Origin: Adiantum capillus-veneris
Lineage: Eukaryota; Streptophyta; Polypodiopsida; Polypodiales; Pteridaceae
DNA length: 64,000 nt
Direction of reading: 5' to 3'
Assembly: GCA_014529385.2 (NCBI GenBank)
Contig: CM043948.1
Location: 22,073,951 to 22,137,950 of the forward strand
The position numbers were made by a program, and so were the translations under genes. Below, piece after piece: positions 21,143 to 31,619 of this stretch. The notes below the pieces were generated by a model. That model ran no database searches, was not told the origin of the DNA, and worked only from the letters and a program-made list of their open reading frames with translations. Position 1 is the stretch's first letter; each line of letters begins with the position of its first letter.

Positions 21143-21417
21143 CTCGTATGACATAGGATTAATATTCAAATGTTATTCAAAAAATGGTTCTAAGGTGACT
21201 TTTATACTTTAGTCATCTTAGCTCAAAAATGTACATGGGGTTCTCTTCCTCATAGTTACAAAGTGGGAACAATTCTGGGTCCTAACTGGCTGATTAATAT
21301 TTACATAACCTAGACAAGTGGATCAAAATGATAAGACGTCTTTGACATAAAAATGGGAATTTGATAGGCTTTACAAGGTGGGCTCATTACAACAGTTGGA
21401 CAAGTTGGGCTCCAACA
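20454..21417 (-). mobile_element. 3' LTR of element M (964 bp)
   Basis: In the minus orientation of M it starts TGTTGGAGCCCAAC (21417) and ends CCCTAAAACA (20454). It pairs with 44297-45263. It contains a (CT)n tract at 21059-21139. The flank GAGAT (20449-20453) is repeated exactly at 45264-45268. Confidence 0.93.
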
Positions 21418-21430
21418 CTCCCCCCCTCTT
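21418..21430 (-). promoter_or_regulatory. Polypurine tract of M
   Basis: AAGAGGGGGGGAG on the minus strand directly precedes the 3' LTR. It would prime plus-strand DNA synthesis. Confidence 0.85.
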
Positions 21431-21435
21431 AATTC

Positions 21436-24400
21436 ATGTCTACCACGACATGATCGTCTTTGTCTTCAGTGTCGATGTCTTCCTTCTTGGTTGATTTGAT
21501 GTAGAAACGCATCATATCGCATAGACTCGCTTGCCATTAATGGGCCAAAAATTTTGGATTTGTACATGAAGCCCGTGTAAAATGCTTCTTCAAAGGTTTG
21601 GAGATGGTAGCTTGGCAGAAACATTAGCCGTTTGAAGTAGGCATACAACATTGGCTCTGTAGGCGGCCCACTTAGATCATATGAGAGCTCTGAGATGCTT
21701 CTTTCTGTATTCATGTACTCTGAAATCTTTTTGAGAACACTGTGAGACAGGCCAAAAAGGTTCGAGCTATTTTACATAGCATCTTGCATGATAGGTTGGG
21801 AGAGCCTCCGAATTCTGCAATGGCGCCCTAAAGGGTTTTCACCATGTAAGAACCGGATATTCTCTCTCCCTCTGCAGGCCCTGGCAATACTGGATAATTC
21901 AGCCATGTAGGATTTCTGCTTTGTAGTGCTTTATGTTGGCTGTAAGTGTATGTTCGGGGCGTTGGGCAAAAAGTCCTATCATTGCTCAGCTCAGGCGGTG
22001 CGTTGACTAAGTGGATCAGGTTATTAGGGTGATCCAAAAGCCATTAACGCCTCCACTTTGGCTGGCTGTCTACTATCCTGTTTTGCTGCTCCCGATCCTG
22101 TAATTCTCCTTCAAACACTGGCACTTGTTCTTCTTTTGCAAGCTGTCATTGATGTGTCAGAGTTTCGTATTTCAGCATAGCATAGGGTAACATAGGGGCA
22201 TTCCATTCTTCCCATAGCTCTGCTGCTGTCTTGCCTGATTTGGAGAGTCCTTGTAGCATCTCCTTCTCTAGTTGCATGGCCTTGTACCAAATCATCTCTG
22301 ATTGCCTTTCCATTTGTTCCGTCAGCTTCTGCTCTTCAAATTTCGTGACTGAATCTTCGTCTATTTCTTGGTCTTTGGAGCTAGGTTGATCAGTCTGCGT
22401 ATCTGGGGCCTCATGATCATCTGATTCTTCCTCATAGTCATCTTCACCCCCATATATTTCTGCCAGTCCATCCAAATCCGTGGCTCCTTGCTCTATGTGC
22501 ACTCGTACATGTCCTTGGTGTTGCCTTGCAGTTTGAAAACTTGCTATTTGCGCAACCATTGTTCTATTATTGATTTGGAGAGCTTGAAATTCCATCTCTT
22601 TTTGAGCTTCTGACTCCTCTAACTCTTTAACCCTGATGTTCAAATTTTCATTTTCCTCCCTGAGGGACTTGGAAATGCTTTCTATTTCGCTGTCATGAGC
22701 TGGTCCTTGTTGCTATTCACTTTGTAAGTCCGAAATTTGCCTTTGTAATTGATCCTCTGCCCTAAGCGCACTTTTGGCTATCATTAAGCGTTGTTTTCTT
22801 TCCAACTCCAGCTCTCTCTTCAGTGCAGCCACTTCTTCTTGTGGGTCGACCACCGGTGTTGTTGGTAGCGACGTTTTTTGTTTCTTTGCTCGTTCTATTT
22901 CCCTTGCTTGTATATCTATTATACTGCTCTCAAATATTTGACTTCAATTTGTAAGTCATCTATTACGACTTGCAAACTTTTGACTGTCTCCAGGGCATCT
23001 TGCTTTTCTTTTTCCAACCTTTGGATGTGTTCATCTCTGTCACTGACATCTTCAAGAAATACATTGATCGTATCTTCACAAATGGCATTGAAATTTTCAA
23101 ACTCCTGTAAATTTTCCTTGAGGAGATTTACTCTGCTTTTGAGCCCCAAGATCTCAGCATCTCTGACGCTGATCAATTTTAGAGTGTCCTCTCTTTGCTC
23201 CTGCAATTTCAGAACTTCTTGATGGGTTTTTTCTAACTTCATTTTGTTGGACCTATTTTGATCGGCTAACCACTGACTGTGCAGTCTTGTTCGGTTTAGT
23301 AGGGTCTGCATTGACTGTAAAGCCACATCTATAGTAGCTTACAGCTCAATTTCTTGAGAAGAGGAAGCTTTTTCTTTTGTCTGATCCACCTCTTTTTGCT
23401 TGCCTTTATCAATTTGTGATATGGTTCCAGTGTTTGGGTGAACATCTGTTCTTTCTTATTCTTCTTCACTAAGTGGTGTATGAACTCTCTCATCACGATG
23501 TGAGCTCTCTGAATGCGAAGGAGAGTCAGCAGGTAGTGTTGATTGCCTCTCACTTGTCTCTGGCTTTGGAGATGGAGGTGGTGTTTCCTATTCTCGTGAA
23601 GTTGGCCTTAACTGATCTCTCAAGGTTTGGAGATCCTCCTCTTCTAGTAGCAATTATGGTTCGTCCATAGCATTTCTTTCTTGGATGTACCTCTCGAACT
23701 AGTCCAACTCAAAAGCTGGGTTGTGTTTATTCTTCATTCTCAATGTGTAAGTGCTAGTAGAAGGTTTCCAAGTGGCGCCTACATCGCCTCGTAGAGATAT
23801 CTCGAGAAAAAATCCTTCTAGCATTCTTTCCATTTTTGCTACCTTCTGCAATTTGGTGTTGTTTTCCATTTCCGCTTTCCGCTTCTTTAGTCGGACATCT
23901 TCTTCTTCTTCAATTTTTCTTTCTTCTTCCATCTTTTCTTGTGTACTTCTGGTTACTCTTTCCAGCCTGTGTCCTCCAATGGTGTTAATTGAGGCCGATG
24001 CTCGCCTTCGTGATATGTCGTCGATATTCTCTCTTAACACCAGCCAGTCGTTCTGATGAGGAGCCGGTGGGAGCTGATCTGGCCTGGTATATTATTTTAG
24101 TGAGGACTTCTCCTCCTGCAATGTAATTTGGTTTGTCCTGCCGTAGCTTTGTCACTTCCTCAAAAATATATGATGCATGATCTATATAGAACTCATGTGT
24201 CATTCCCATAGCCCAGGTCAGTGTTGTTGAGATGCTCCCATGCGGTGTAGTATATCTAGGTGGTCTCTTGCTGTAGCTCAACAAACACTGACTGTATATC
24301 TGTGTCAGTTCTCTTACTTTCGGGTTTGCTATGAGTTCGAAAGAAGGCATTTTGGACCTTTGCAAGTAGACTGTGAGGTTCTTCCTTCTTTCTCTCATGT

Positions 24401-24854
24401 TGGCTCCCTGATTAGACAATTTCAATGGCTCTTTGATGATCTCCTTGGTGATCTGAACCTCCATCACTTCATTATCCATGCCTGCCACTCTGCAAGTTCC
24501 ATCTTCTTGGATAGTCTCAATTAAGTGTTGTACCCTCTTGAAATCTATCCCCACTGGTGGTAGTGAGACAAAGTTCCACAAGCCAACTTTTTTCATCCAT
24601 GACCTTTGCGGTGATCTTTTCAGGTAATTTTTTGCCTCCTTGGGGATTATCACTGTATCCACTAAATTTCCTTTGTCGTCCACATATAAACCTTGATAGA
24701 TTTGAAAGGTTGTTGCCTGTTGCACATCTGCAGGTATCCAGGTGGCCGATGGTTTTAGTGAATTGGGTAGAAGTGCATAGGGTATTGCACCTTCCGTTGC
24801 CAGGTTCTTACCTTTTCTTTTTCTCGGAGAAGCATCCATGGATCCTGTATTCAC
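21436..24854 (-). pseudogene. ORF3 of M: long extra gene downstream of integrase, globular N-terminus and coiled coil
   Basis: Starts MNTGSMDASPRKRKGKNLAT at 24854 and can be followed, with frameshifts and nonsense codons, almost to the polypurine tract: about 3.4 kb, over 1000 codons. The first 290 codons look globular (SWMKKVGLWNFVSLPPVGID, ITKEIIKEPLKLSNQG, TYSNTL-type blocks absent). A charged linker follows (EEERKIEEEEDVRLKKRKAE). Next comes a long heptad-rich region (MKLEKTHQEVLKLQEQREDT, EHIQRLEKEKQDALETVK, KRELELERKQRLMIAK), an acidic patch (YGGEDDYEEESDDHEAPDTQ) and a C-terminal part with SELSYDLSGPPTEPMLYAYF. No transmembrane segment or signal peptide is evident. Athila/Tat-group elements can carry extra ORFs here; I do not recognise this family. 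Confidence 0.6.
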
Positions 24855-25136
24855 AAATAACAGTTAATGTACAAACATAGTACTTCTCTTCTAAATTGAT
24901 TATCACTTAATCATGCATCTAGATGAGCCTTCTTAATCCCTAGATGAGTTAAGGTAAAATTGTTAGCAGATAGACAAGCTCTTCCATTGTCCGACTCTGA
25001 CGGCTTCAAATTAATGTTGTTGGTGAAAGAGAACAAGTCCAAATGCCTTGAAATTTGGTGTGGTGTATGTGCACAGGGCATGTAAGGTAACCCTATAGTC
25101 ACAAACTGAAAATCAGTTCATTTGCAATTTCTGCCC
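24855..25136 (-). other. M region between palindrome array and ORF3
   Basis: Non-coding. It contains CCTTGAAATTTGGTGTG, which recurs in the 5' leader of M near 43125, so this is part of the same roughly 300-bp repeat family. Confidence 0.5.
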
Positions 25137-25154
25137 AGTCTATCGCGATAGACT
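25137..25154 (-). repeat. M palindrome, 3' array copy 1
   Basis: AGTCTATCGCGATAGACT, perfect; with flanking CC/GG the symmetry extends to 22 bp (25135-25156). Confidence 0.9.
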
Positions 25155-25435
25155 GGACATCTTTTGACAAGGGTCCTATTTTGCACTTGTGACTCCACCA
25201 GTTGGTTTCTCATGTCTTGCACATGATCTGATCTCATTTCCACCTCAAATGAATGTCAAGTGACCCCTTTTTGGATCAACTTCCATTTTTCTAGATTCCT
25301 TCCAAGGAGATGTTGGTCTATCTCCTTCATTTTGTGTTGTTTTGGGCTCAAACTTAGTGGGTAGTCCTCTTGCATCATGCTGAAGCCAACTATTGATTCC
25401 AATTTTTGATAAGATGGCCTAGTATCACTCTGCTT

Positions 25436-25453
25436 AGTCTATCGCGATAGACT
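25436..25453 (-). repeat. M palindrome, 3' array copy 2
   Basis: AGTCTATCGCGATAGACT, perfect; 299 bp from copy 1. Confidence 0.9.
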
Positions 25454-25723
25454 GACAACTTTGCTCATTTTGTCATATTTTGGCTCTGTGATCATCTGTC
25501 TGCCTCCTCCTAGTTGATGTAAGGTTGCTTGACCTTTCACATGTGAATTTTAACTGTCTGCCCTTGAGATGCCTTGTTCTGACTCTGAGTTGCTGTCATG
25601 TCTATCTCGGCTTGCTATATGAGTCCATCTTGTCACCAAATTTGGTGTACTGCCTCCATATGCTTCCCCAAGTCTATCTTGTGAAAATTTTGAAAAGCCT
25701 TCCCCCCAAAGATAAAAATAGTA

Positions 25724-25741
25724 AGTCTATCGCGATAAACT
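25724..25741 (-). repeat. M palindrome, 3' array copy 3
   Basis: AGTCTATCGCGATAAACT, one mismatch to the perfect form; 288 bp from copy 2. Confidence 0.85.
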
Positions 25742-25861
25742 GGGTTACTTGGCTAAGAGAGATCAATTTTGCACTTTGATTTGATATTTGTGGTCATTAT
25801 TCCTTATTATCACCCCTCATGAAGTCAAAATCAAAATTTTACTTGTCTAATTGTAATAGCA

Positions 25862-25879
25862 AGTCTATCGCGATAGACT
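25862..25879 (-). repeat. M palindrome, 3' array copy 4
   Basis: AGTCTATCGCGATAGACT, perfect; with flanking A/T it is a 20-bp palindrome. It lies 138 bp from copy 3, so that interval is shortened. Confidence 0.9.
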
Positions 25880-25880
25880 T

Positions 25881-27304
25881 ACTATTTAGTCATTTTTACC
25901 AGTTTTTTTTTATGTTAGTTGACCACATTGTTGTTAGTAGGCTCTCCTAGACACACACATCAAGTTTTAATCAATTTAGAAGAGTGTACTCCCTGTTTGC
26001 AGCACTTAGCTGGTTCTGGAGTCGAAGTAGACCACTTAGGTGGTGGTCGCAGTTCCTTTTGGTCATTGTATGACTCCAGCTATCTTTCATTCCCTTTTGA
26101 CCTTCCGTCAAAGCAGTCGATTGTTGTTTTGGTGTTTACATCACCAAGAACGACCATTTGGACATCTTTCTGGCCTGTTGCTGGCATTTTCCCTAGTGGA
26201 AGAGCTTTTTCTTGAGTGGACACATTCCAACTCGTAGTTGACCTCTTTTGGATGTACCCTGTCAAATTTGGTGTCATTTGGTCATTTGGTCAGCCCGTTA
26301 GAGTATCGTGACGCTTTACGCAGTTTCCGTCAGATAGGGACTTTAGGCTTTGTTTTGACAAACTTTTTCATGGTCTAACCATTCAGTTGGTTTGTCGAGG
26401 TTATTGGCTTACTGCCTATGAGTTTTGGCTCATTTCCAATCACTTTGGTTCAGATACCCTTCTGCAGGTCCTGTGAAATTAGGGTTTTTTGGGCGGCTTT
26501 CCGAGGTCATAGGCTTGATCCCTAAGCTATAGGCATTGTGCCTTTCAATTTTGGTTCCATTTGGTGGCCTCTAGGTCTTCCTAACAACCGGTCTACAGTA
26601 TGTGTGCACAGGTTGTGATGGTGGTGCTGGCGAGGTTTTGCGACTAACTGAAGTAAACAACACTTAGAGTCAGTGTTGACGAGGATACCTCTCATATCTG
26701 ATGTCGATTTGGTGACCGTGCGCAATGGATGAGCTCCTGGAAGTCCCAACTGCTGTAGGGATCTCTCTCTCTCTCACAATGGAAAATGACTCAAATGAGA
26801 GATTTCTAGCCTAGCCTCGCTATATGTAACCGAGACTCCGACACGAAATTTTTCCATCTTTTACCTGTGGCCATAACTTTTTGCGAGACGCGGTTTAAGC
26901 TCTCAAATTTCTAGATTTGGACCTCGGTTGCTCCAGTACAATATTTGCAGATTTCTCCTTTTGGAGGTCCCGTCATGACGGTGGTCATTTTTGCCCTGTC
27001 ACCTTTGCAGTTCCTATTTTTTCTGTGTCTTCTTTACCTTGCTCTGATAAGGTGTCTCTTCAGTTGTGTTTCCATCTGGATTATGGATTTTTTTCTATAT
27101 TTTTTGCTAGAAAATGGCTAAAATAAAGCAAATAAATCCCAAAATAACCCAAAAATAGCAATTCTAACCTATAAAAATACCAATGAAAAGCAAAACACTT
27201 TGTAGCTCACTTTTCTCTCCTCTATGTACATTCTCACTCTTAATCGTCAACCTTGGCCTATTTTTTGCTGTTTTTCGACGTTTTTTGGCCAGATTTGACT
27301 CTCT
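25881..27304 (-). other. M post-integrase non-coding region
   Basis: No domain seen in any frame. Short open frames occur (for example 26749-26522, minus) but resemble nothing I know. A short (CT)n lies at 26761-26775. Confidence 0.4.
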
Positions 27305-27510
27305 TTATAGTATATACACATCCCTAGGGGCTCATATACGATCATTTGGTCCCCAATTCTGATTAATTATGAGGGCATATTCTTTTTCCCAAAATCACAC
27401 AATAAAACGCAAAAATGGTTGAAAAATTAATCACAAAACATTGCCCTCTAATATATGACGTGAGTTCGCATTTGGAATGCCTTCCCCCCTCCTAGTTGGA
27501 GTCCTCCCGG
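27305..27510 (-). promoter_or_regulatory. Conserved internal block of M: purine tract plus TATA-like sequence
   Basis: On the minus strand: a purine run AGGAGGGGGGAAGG near 27480, then ATTAGAGGGCAATGTTTTGT, then GTATATGAGCCCCTAGGGA near 27320. All three elements occur in the same order in P at 49370-49575, although the surrounding sequence is poorly conserved. It lies downstream of integrase and upstream of ORF3. Candidate roles are an internal polypurine tract, an internal promoter, or a relic of an ancestral 3' LTR. Confidence 0.5.
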
Positions 27511-28190
27511 ATGACAGTGTATCGTCAAGGGTATGTGCTATGCATGGGCATGAACTCGTGCTAATGCCGGCCTTGTAATGTAGCCCTATATGCATGTACA
27601 GTGAATGCATGTAGAAAGAATTTATGCGGTGTAAGAGGAAGGTATAAGCGATTCGCTTATTGGCATTTGTCATTGAGGTTTCTTGTGGTAGCCTGAGTTG
27701 GCTGGCATATTTTCTTTGCCAGAAGAAGTTGTAAATCTGTCACTCTTTGTTTGATTGTTTTCCACGGTTTTTGAATTGGCGTATGTGGTTCCTTTAAAAT
27801 TGTTATTGTTGTAGATTTTGTTGCATATTCTGGTGGAACATTCTTTCTATTCCATTGGAGGACTTTGGTCGTACCGATCCTTGTAGTTATTTTCCTCGTG
27901 CAGGTTGTATGATTTGGCTTGGCATTGACAGTTGTAGATAACTATTCGGTGGTCATCTTTGGCATCCATACTTGTTTTGTTGGCACGTTTTGAATTGGTA
28001 ATTTTGGGCGCCATACCAATATAGTTCGTTGCGTATTCGACTGGTTGACTATTGTTCTTTGAAGCTTTGCTGGATTTTGGTGTTTTGTCTATTCTTCTGT
28101 CCACTTTTTTACAGGAATTAGGCTGGCTTGCCTTATCCAAACTTTATACTTCCGCCTTTGATGTAATTGTGCCTCGGCTAGATCTGTACA
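27511..28190 (-). pseudogene. M post-integrase WxPK-motif region
   Basis: In one minus-strand frame this reads TILVWRPKLPIQNVPTKQ and QVWMPKMTTE. The spaced W-x-P-K motif also recurs in P at 48066-49015 (KWIPK, RWIPKK, VWVPKR). The region is basic, Lys/Thr/Gln-rich and interrupted by stops. The function is unknown; it may have been a C-terminal extension of the polyprotein. Confidence 0.4.
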
Positions 28191-28643
28191 CTATACCCAA
28201 ACTTGCTTGGTCCCCTGCATGATTGTTGATTTTTGATAACACATTTTTTGACATGTAAACTTTGTTTGTTGTTGGTCAATTCCTTGCGGATGTATTGACT
28301 CCTGTCTCCTCCTTGACATGTATTGGTCATATGATAAGAAGGATTCTGAAAAGTTTTCATTTCTGAACAGTGCTTCATTCGTATCCAAATTAATGAATAC
28401 CATGTTAGCTTTCATCCATGTCACTGTTAAGATACACGGCGTTGCTGATCTACCTGGTGGCAATACATGGAACTTGGTAGTGTACTGGTGTGCCTGCACT
28501 GTGATTGGTAATATAATAGACCACAACGTGGTCACCTCATCACCCGATGCTACCTTCAACCTGTGTGTCTCTAGGCTTTGCCATAATGCAATTGAAACAA
28601 CATTTCCGGTGTTAAAGGTAGATGATATTTCTTCAAACGACAC
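28191..28643 (-). pseudogene. Retropepsin-like open frame after the integrase of M
   Basis: A 150-codon open frame that overlaps the integrase end in another frame. It contains FNTGNVVSIALWQSLETH (resembling a protease loop with Asn for the catalytic Asp), then LKVASGDEVTTLW, TTKFHVLPPGRSATPCIL and WMKANMVFINLDTNEALF. The order resembles the body of a retropepsin. The level of similarity is low, and the true protease of M is elsewhere (around 38710). It could instead be chance or part of a C-terminal extension. Confidence 0.3.
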
Positions 28644-30324
28644 CCACTAATCCAGTTCGGCATTTTTTTTCCATCTAGAGTCGACAGTTTTACTGCTCCA
28701 CTGGACGATATTTCGTGGACCAAATAACGCCCCATTCCCCTTTTCTTTAGCTTCTTGGCATGCTGTTTAAGGGTGTATACTAAGACATAGTCGCCCGTTT
28801 TAAAGTCCTTGTTCTTGACATGTTTGTCAAAAAACTCTTTCTGTTGTCTTTTTTTTGCATATATGGTTGCTACAGCATTGAGTGGTTACTCATCTAATTT
28901 TCCAAGGTCCGCTAATCGTTCTGAAAGCTCATGCCCCGTCCAGTCCAATTGTGTGGCTACCCTTAGTGTGGGGATCAAAAATTCAATAGGCAATATTGCA
29001 TTTAACCCATATACCATATTAAATGGTGTAGCATTGAGTGTTGTTTTATATGCAACTCGATAAGCCCACAATGCCGAATATAGCATTTGATCCCAGTCCG
29101 TTCTTGTTTCACTAACCAGTTTTGTAAGAACTGTGCACAATATTTTGTTTGTCGCCTCTGCTTGACCATTGTCTTGTGGATGGTAGGGTGCAGATTTGTG
29201 ATGAATTACCATAAACTCATTTAAGAGATGTTGGATAACTTCATTTACAAAGTGTGTCCCTCTATCACTCACCAGCTCGATTGGAAGTCCATAACGTGTA
29301 AACACATATTCATATAAGAATTGTGTCGTGGTTCTATCGTCTGCTTTCGTTGTGGCTTTTGCTTCCACCCATTTGGTCATGTAATCCATGGCCACTATGA
29401 TATATTGTGCTTGTGAACGATACGCTGGTGGAGTGATAGGACCAACAAAGTCCAATCCCCATTTAGCGAATGCTCGAGCACTCATCATTGGTCTTAAAGG
29501 CATTTCGTCTCTTTTAACTGGTACCTTAGTGCATTGACATTCATCACATCTTTTTACGAATTCTGCTGCATCTTGAATCATGGTCTGCCACCATATGCCT
29601 GCAACCATAATGATTTTTACGGTTCTCTCCGATGAAAAATGACCTCCTGCTATGCCTGCATGAGCTTGTTCCAATAATGGAAAGTAGTCATTTTCATGAG
29701 GAACTAACCTCAGCTAGTCATCAGTTCCTCTTTTATACAATTGGTCACTAATGAGGGTATACCTATTTTCTTTGATTTGTAAAGCCTTTTGTCTGGCTTT
29801 AGACCAATCTCGTGGAAATTCCTTATTAGTCAAATATTCCACAATAGCATGACTCCATGCGGGTGCTATTGTCACTTGGTATAATGTGGCATAATCCACA
29901 GTGGTATTGGATGTGCAAAAGTTGCATTTCTTGATGTAATTAGCTACATCGCGTGCCATTCGTGGCCAATACACTCCAAGTCTTCTTAATTGTTCATAGG
30001 TCATTTGATTTCCTCGATGGAATCCCCCTGTTTGTGTATGGGCCTCCTCTAGATACGCGTCGTACTCTTCTGGGCCTATACACAACCTTAGAATCCCATC
30101 GTTTCCATGATGGTACATTATTCCCGCAAGCATTGTGTAATTTTGTGCTTGTCTAACGTCTTCCACCGTGTGTTTGTCGTCAAGATTCATTCCATATGTC
30201 AGTAACGGAATAATTTGCTCCGACCATTTCGGTACCATCTCTATATTAAACAGGTAGGCATCTGGGAGATCATCATCTACCCCAGTAGCTTTTTCGCCAT
30301 GTAGTAATCGAGAAAGGTGGTGTG
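28600..30324 (-). pseudogene. M integrase, with two zinc-binding domains
   Basis: Minus-strand frame from the C1 insertion point: RAHHLSRLLHGEK, then a first zinc-type domain (H at 30040, HX6H, CNFC at about 29915) and, after NRYTLISDQLYKRGTDD and a TGA (29716-29714), a second domain (EQAHAGIAGGHFSSE, CDEC; 29662-29537). The core keeps the D, D and E positions: KWGLDFVGPITPPAY, ELVSDRGTHFVNEV, PQDNGQAEATNKIL. The C-terminal part after a stop at 28886 has TGDYVLVYTLKQ and MPNWISGCRLKKY (near 28600). Integrase inserts element cDNA into chromosomes. It is broken by two stops and, upstream, by C1. Confidence 0.85.
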
Positions 30325-30329
30325 CTCTT

Positions 30330-30521
30330 TGTTGGGGTATAAAGCCCAATGTGGTCGCCCAAGTAAGTGGGCGGGCCGCCAGTTATGTACACATATTCTT
30401 TTGTAAAAACCTAATAAGAACTCACTATGCTCTACACATTACAGTAGAGCGAGTTCACCATATCGTCGTACTCTTTTTCTCGCACTCTCTCTCGCGTCGC
30501 ACTTCCGCTCGTACTCCTTCA
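30330..30521 (+). mobile_element. 5' LTR of Copia element C1 (192 bp)
   Basis: TGTTGGGGTATAAAGCCC at the start (TATA-like GTATAAAG) and GTACTCCTTCA at the end. I count five differences from the 3' LTR (35690-35881), roughly 97% identity. The flank CTCTT (30325-30329) is repeated at 35882-35886. Confidence 0.95.
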
Positions 30522-30523
30522 AC

Positions 30524-30535
30524 TGGTATCAGAGC
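30524..30535 (+). promoter_or_regulatory. Primer binding site of C1
   Basis: TGGTATCAGAGC, exact iMet type, two bases after the LTR. Confidence 0.92.
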
Positions 30536-31619
30536 TCAGATCGAGGCTCGGGGCAGCACTGCAGGAGGCTAGAGTCACAAGCTCAGATTGGAGTGAAATT
30601 CGACAGGCGAAGACACGGCCCCAAATCCTATGGGAGAACCCGAAGGGCTTGGTGTGCTCAGAATTTCATTCTGAGGTCATCTAGGCCACCGTTCGGCTTC
30701 AACAAAGGTCTGCGCAGGCCATTTTCGACTACGTGGTCTCAGCGGGTGCAGATCCGACTCTGCAAATTTGGGGTTTTCGGCCTACGACTGTAGGTGCTGA
30801 GGATATCGACACTCCCAGAGTGTTAATTTGTGGCTTTCTACACATCGAAGGACGGCTCACAGTTCTTGGAGGCGTGTCACATACGACACGGGCGCATCTA
30901 CACACAGACTAAAGGCGACATCCACTAGTTCATCAGGTAGCTTGTGTTTGCTGCTTGATATTCCAAATTTCATCCTGACATTGCAGGTACTTCCACATGG
31001 GATGTATTGTCAGAGATGATGTATGTTTGTTGAGGGTTTGCTGGCTGTGAGTCACGCAGCAAACAACCGCTGCAGCGGTTACAGCATACAGTGGGAAATT
31101 TGTGGATGTATGACTTTGTGGGAAGTCTATGTACTGTCAGATTTACTGCAGCCTTTGTTGAGGGTCGAGTGAGGTTTTATTGAGCTGGGGGATTCTCGAA
31201 TGTTGAGATCCTTTCGGTGATACAGGTCTTGGAGCGATCCCTCGAGCACCCTTAGATAGGCAGCTAGGATGTATTGACTGTGAGTTAGACAGTTGGGATT
31301 GCATCTTTGCTTTACTGCCGTTGAGGCATTGTCACAGTCTATGCTTACAGGACAGTGACAGGACAGTGAGAGACAGTACAGGTGCAGGACAGGTTTACCC
31401 ACAGCTTACAGTGTCAGAGAGACAGTGTTTTTTGAGCTGTTTTTTGGTTTGTTTTTGAGTACACCAGAGCCATTTTACAAAGGAGACTTTACCAAAATTT
31501 ATGCAGAATCTGAAGTTTTCTTGGTTCATTTGACAGGTTGATATTGGTTCAGAGGTCAGTTTATAGGGGAAACTCTGCCGAATTTTTCCCAGGAAAGTAA
31601 ACTACTGTGAAGCGTAGCT
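30536..31619 (+). other. Leader of C1
   Basis: About 1.1 kb between the PBS and gag with no domain in any frame. A cluster of GGACAGTGA/GACAGTG repeats lies near 31345-31430. Confidence 0.6.

Noticed and set aside
20874-21212. Open frame in the M LTR with a Ser-Leu run, and its relative at 44729-45058
   Set aside because: Both lie inside LTRs and owe their length to (CT)n repeats; no domain.
25137-25879. CRISPR-like array (regularly spaced palindromic repeats)
   Set aside because: Spacing of about 300 bp with related, not unique, spacers, in a plant retroelement; a diverged tandem repeat explains it.
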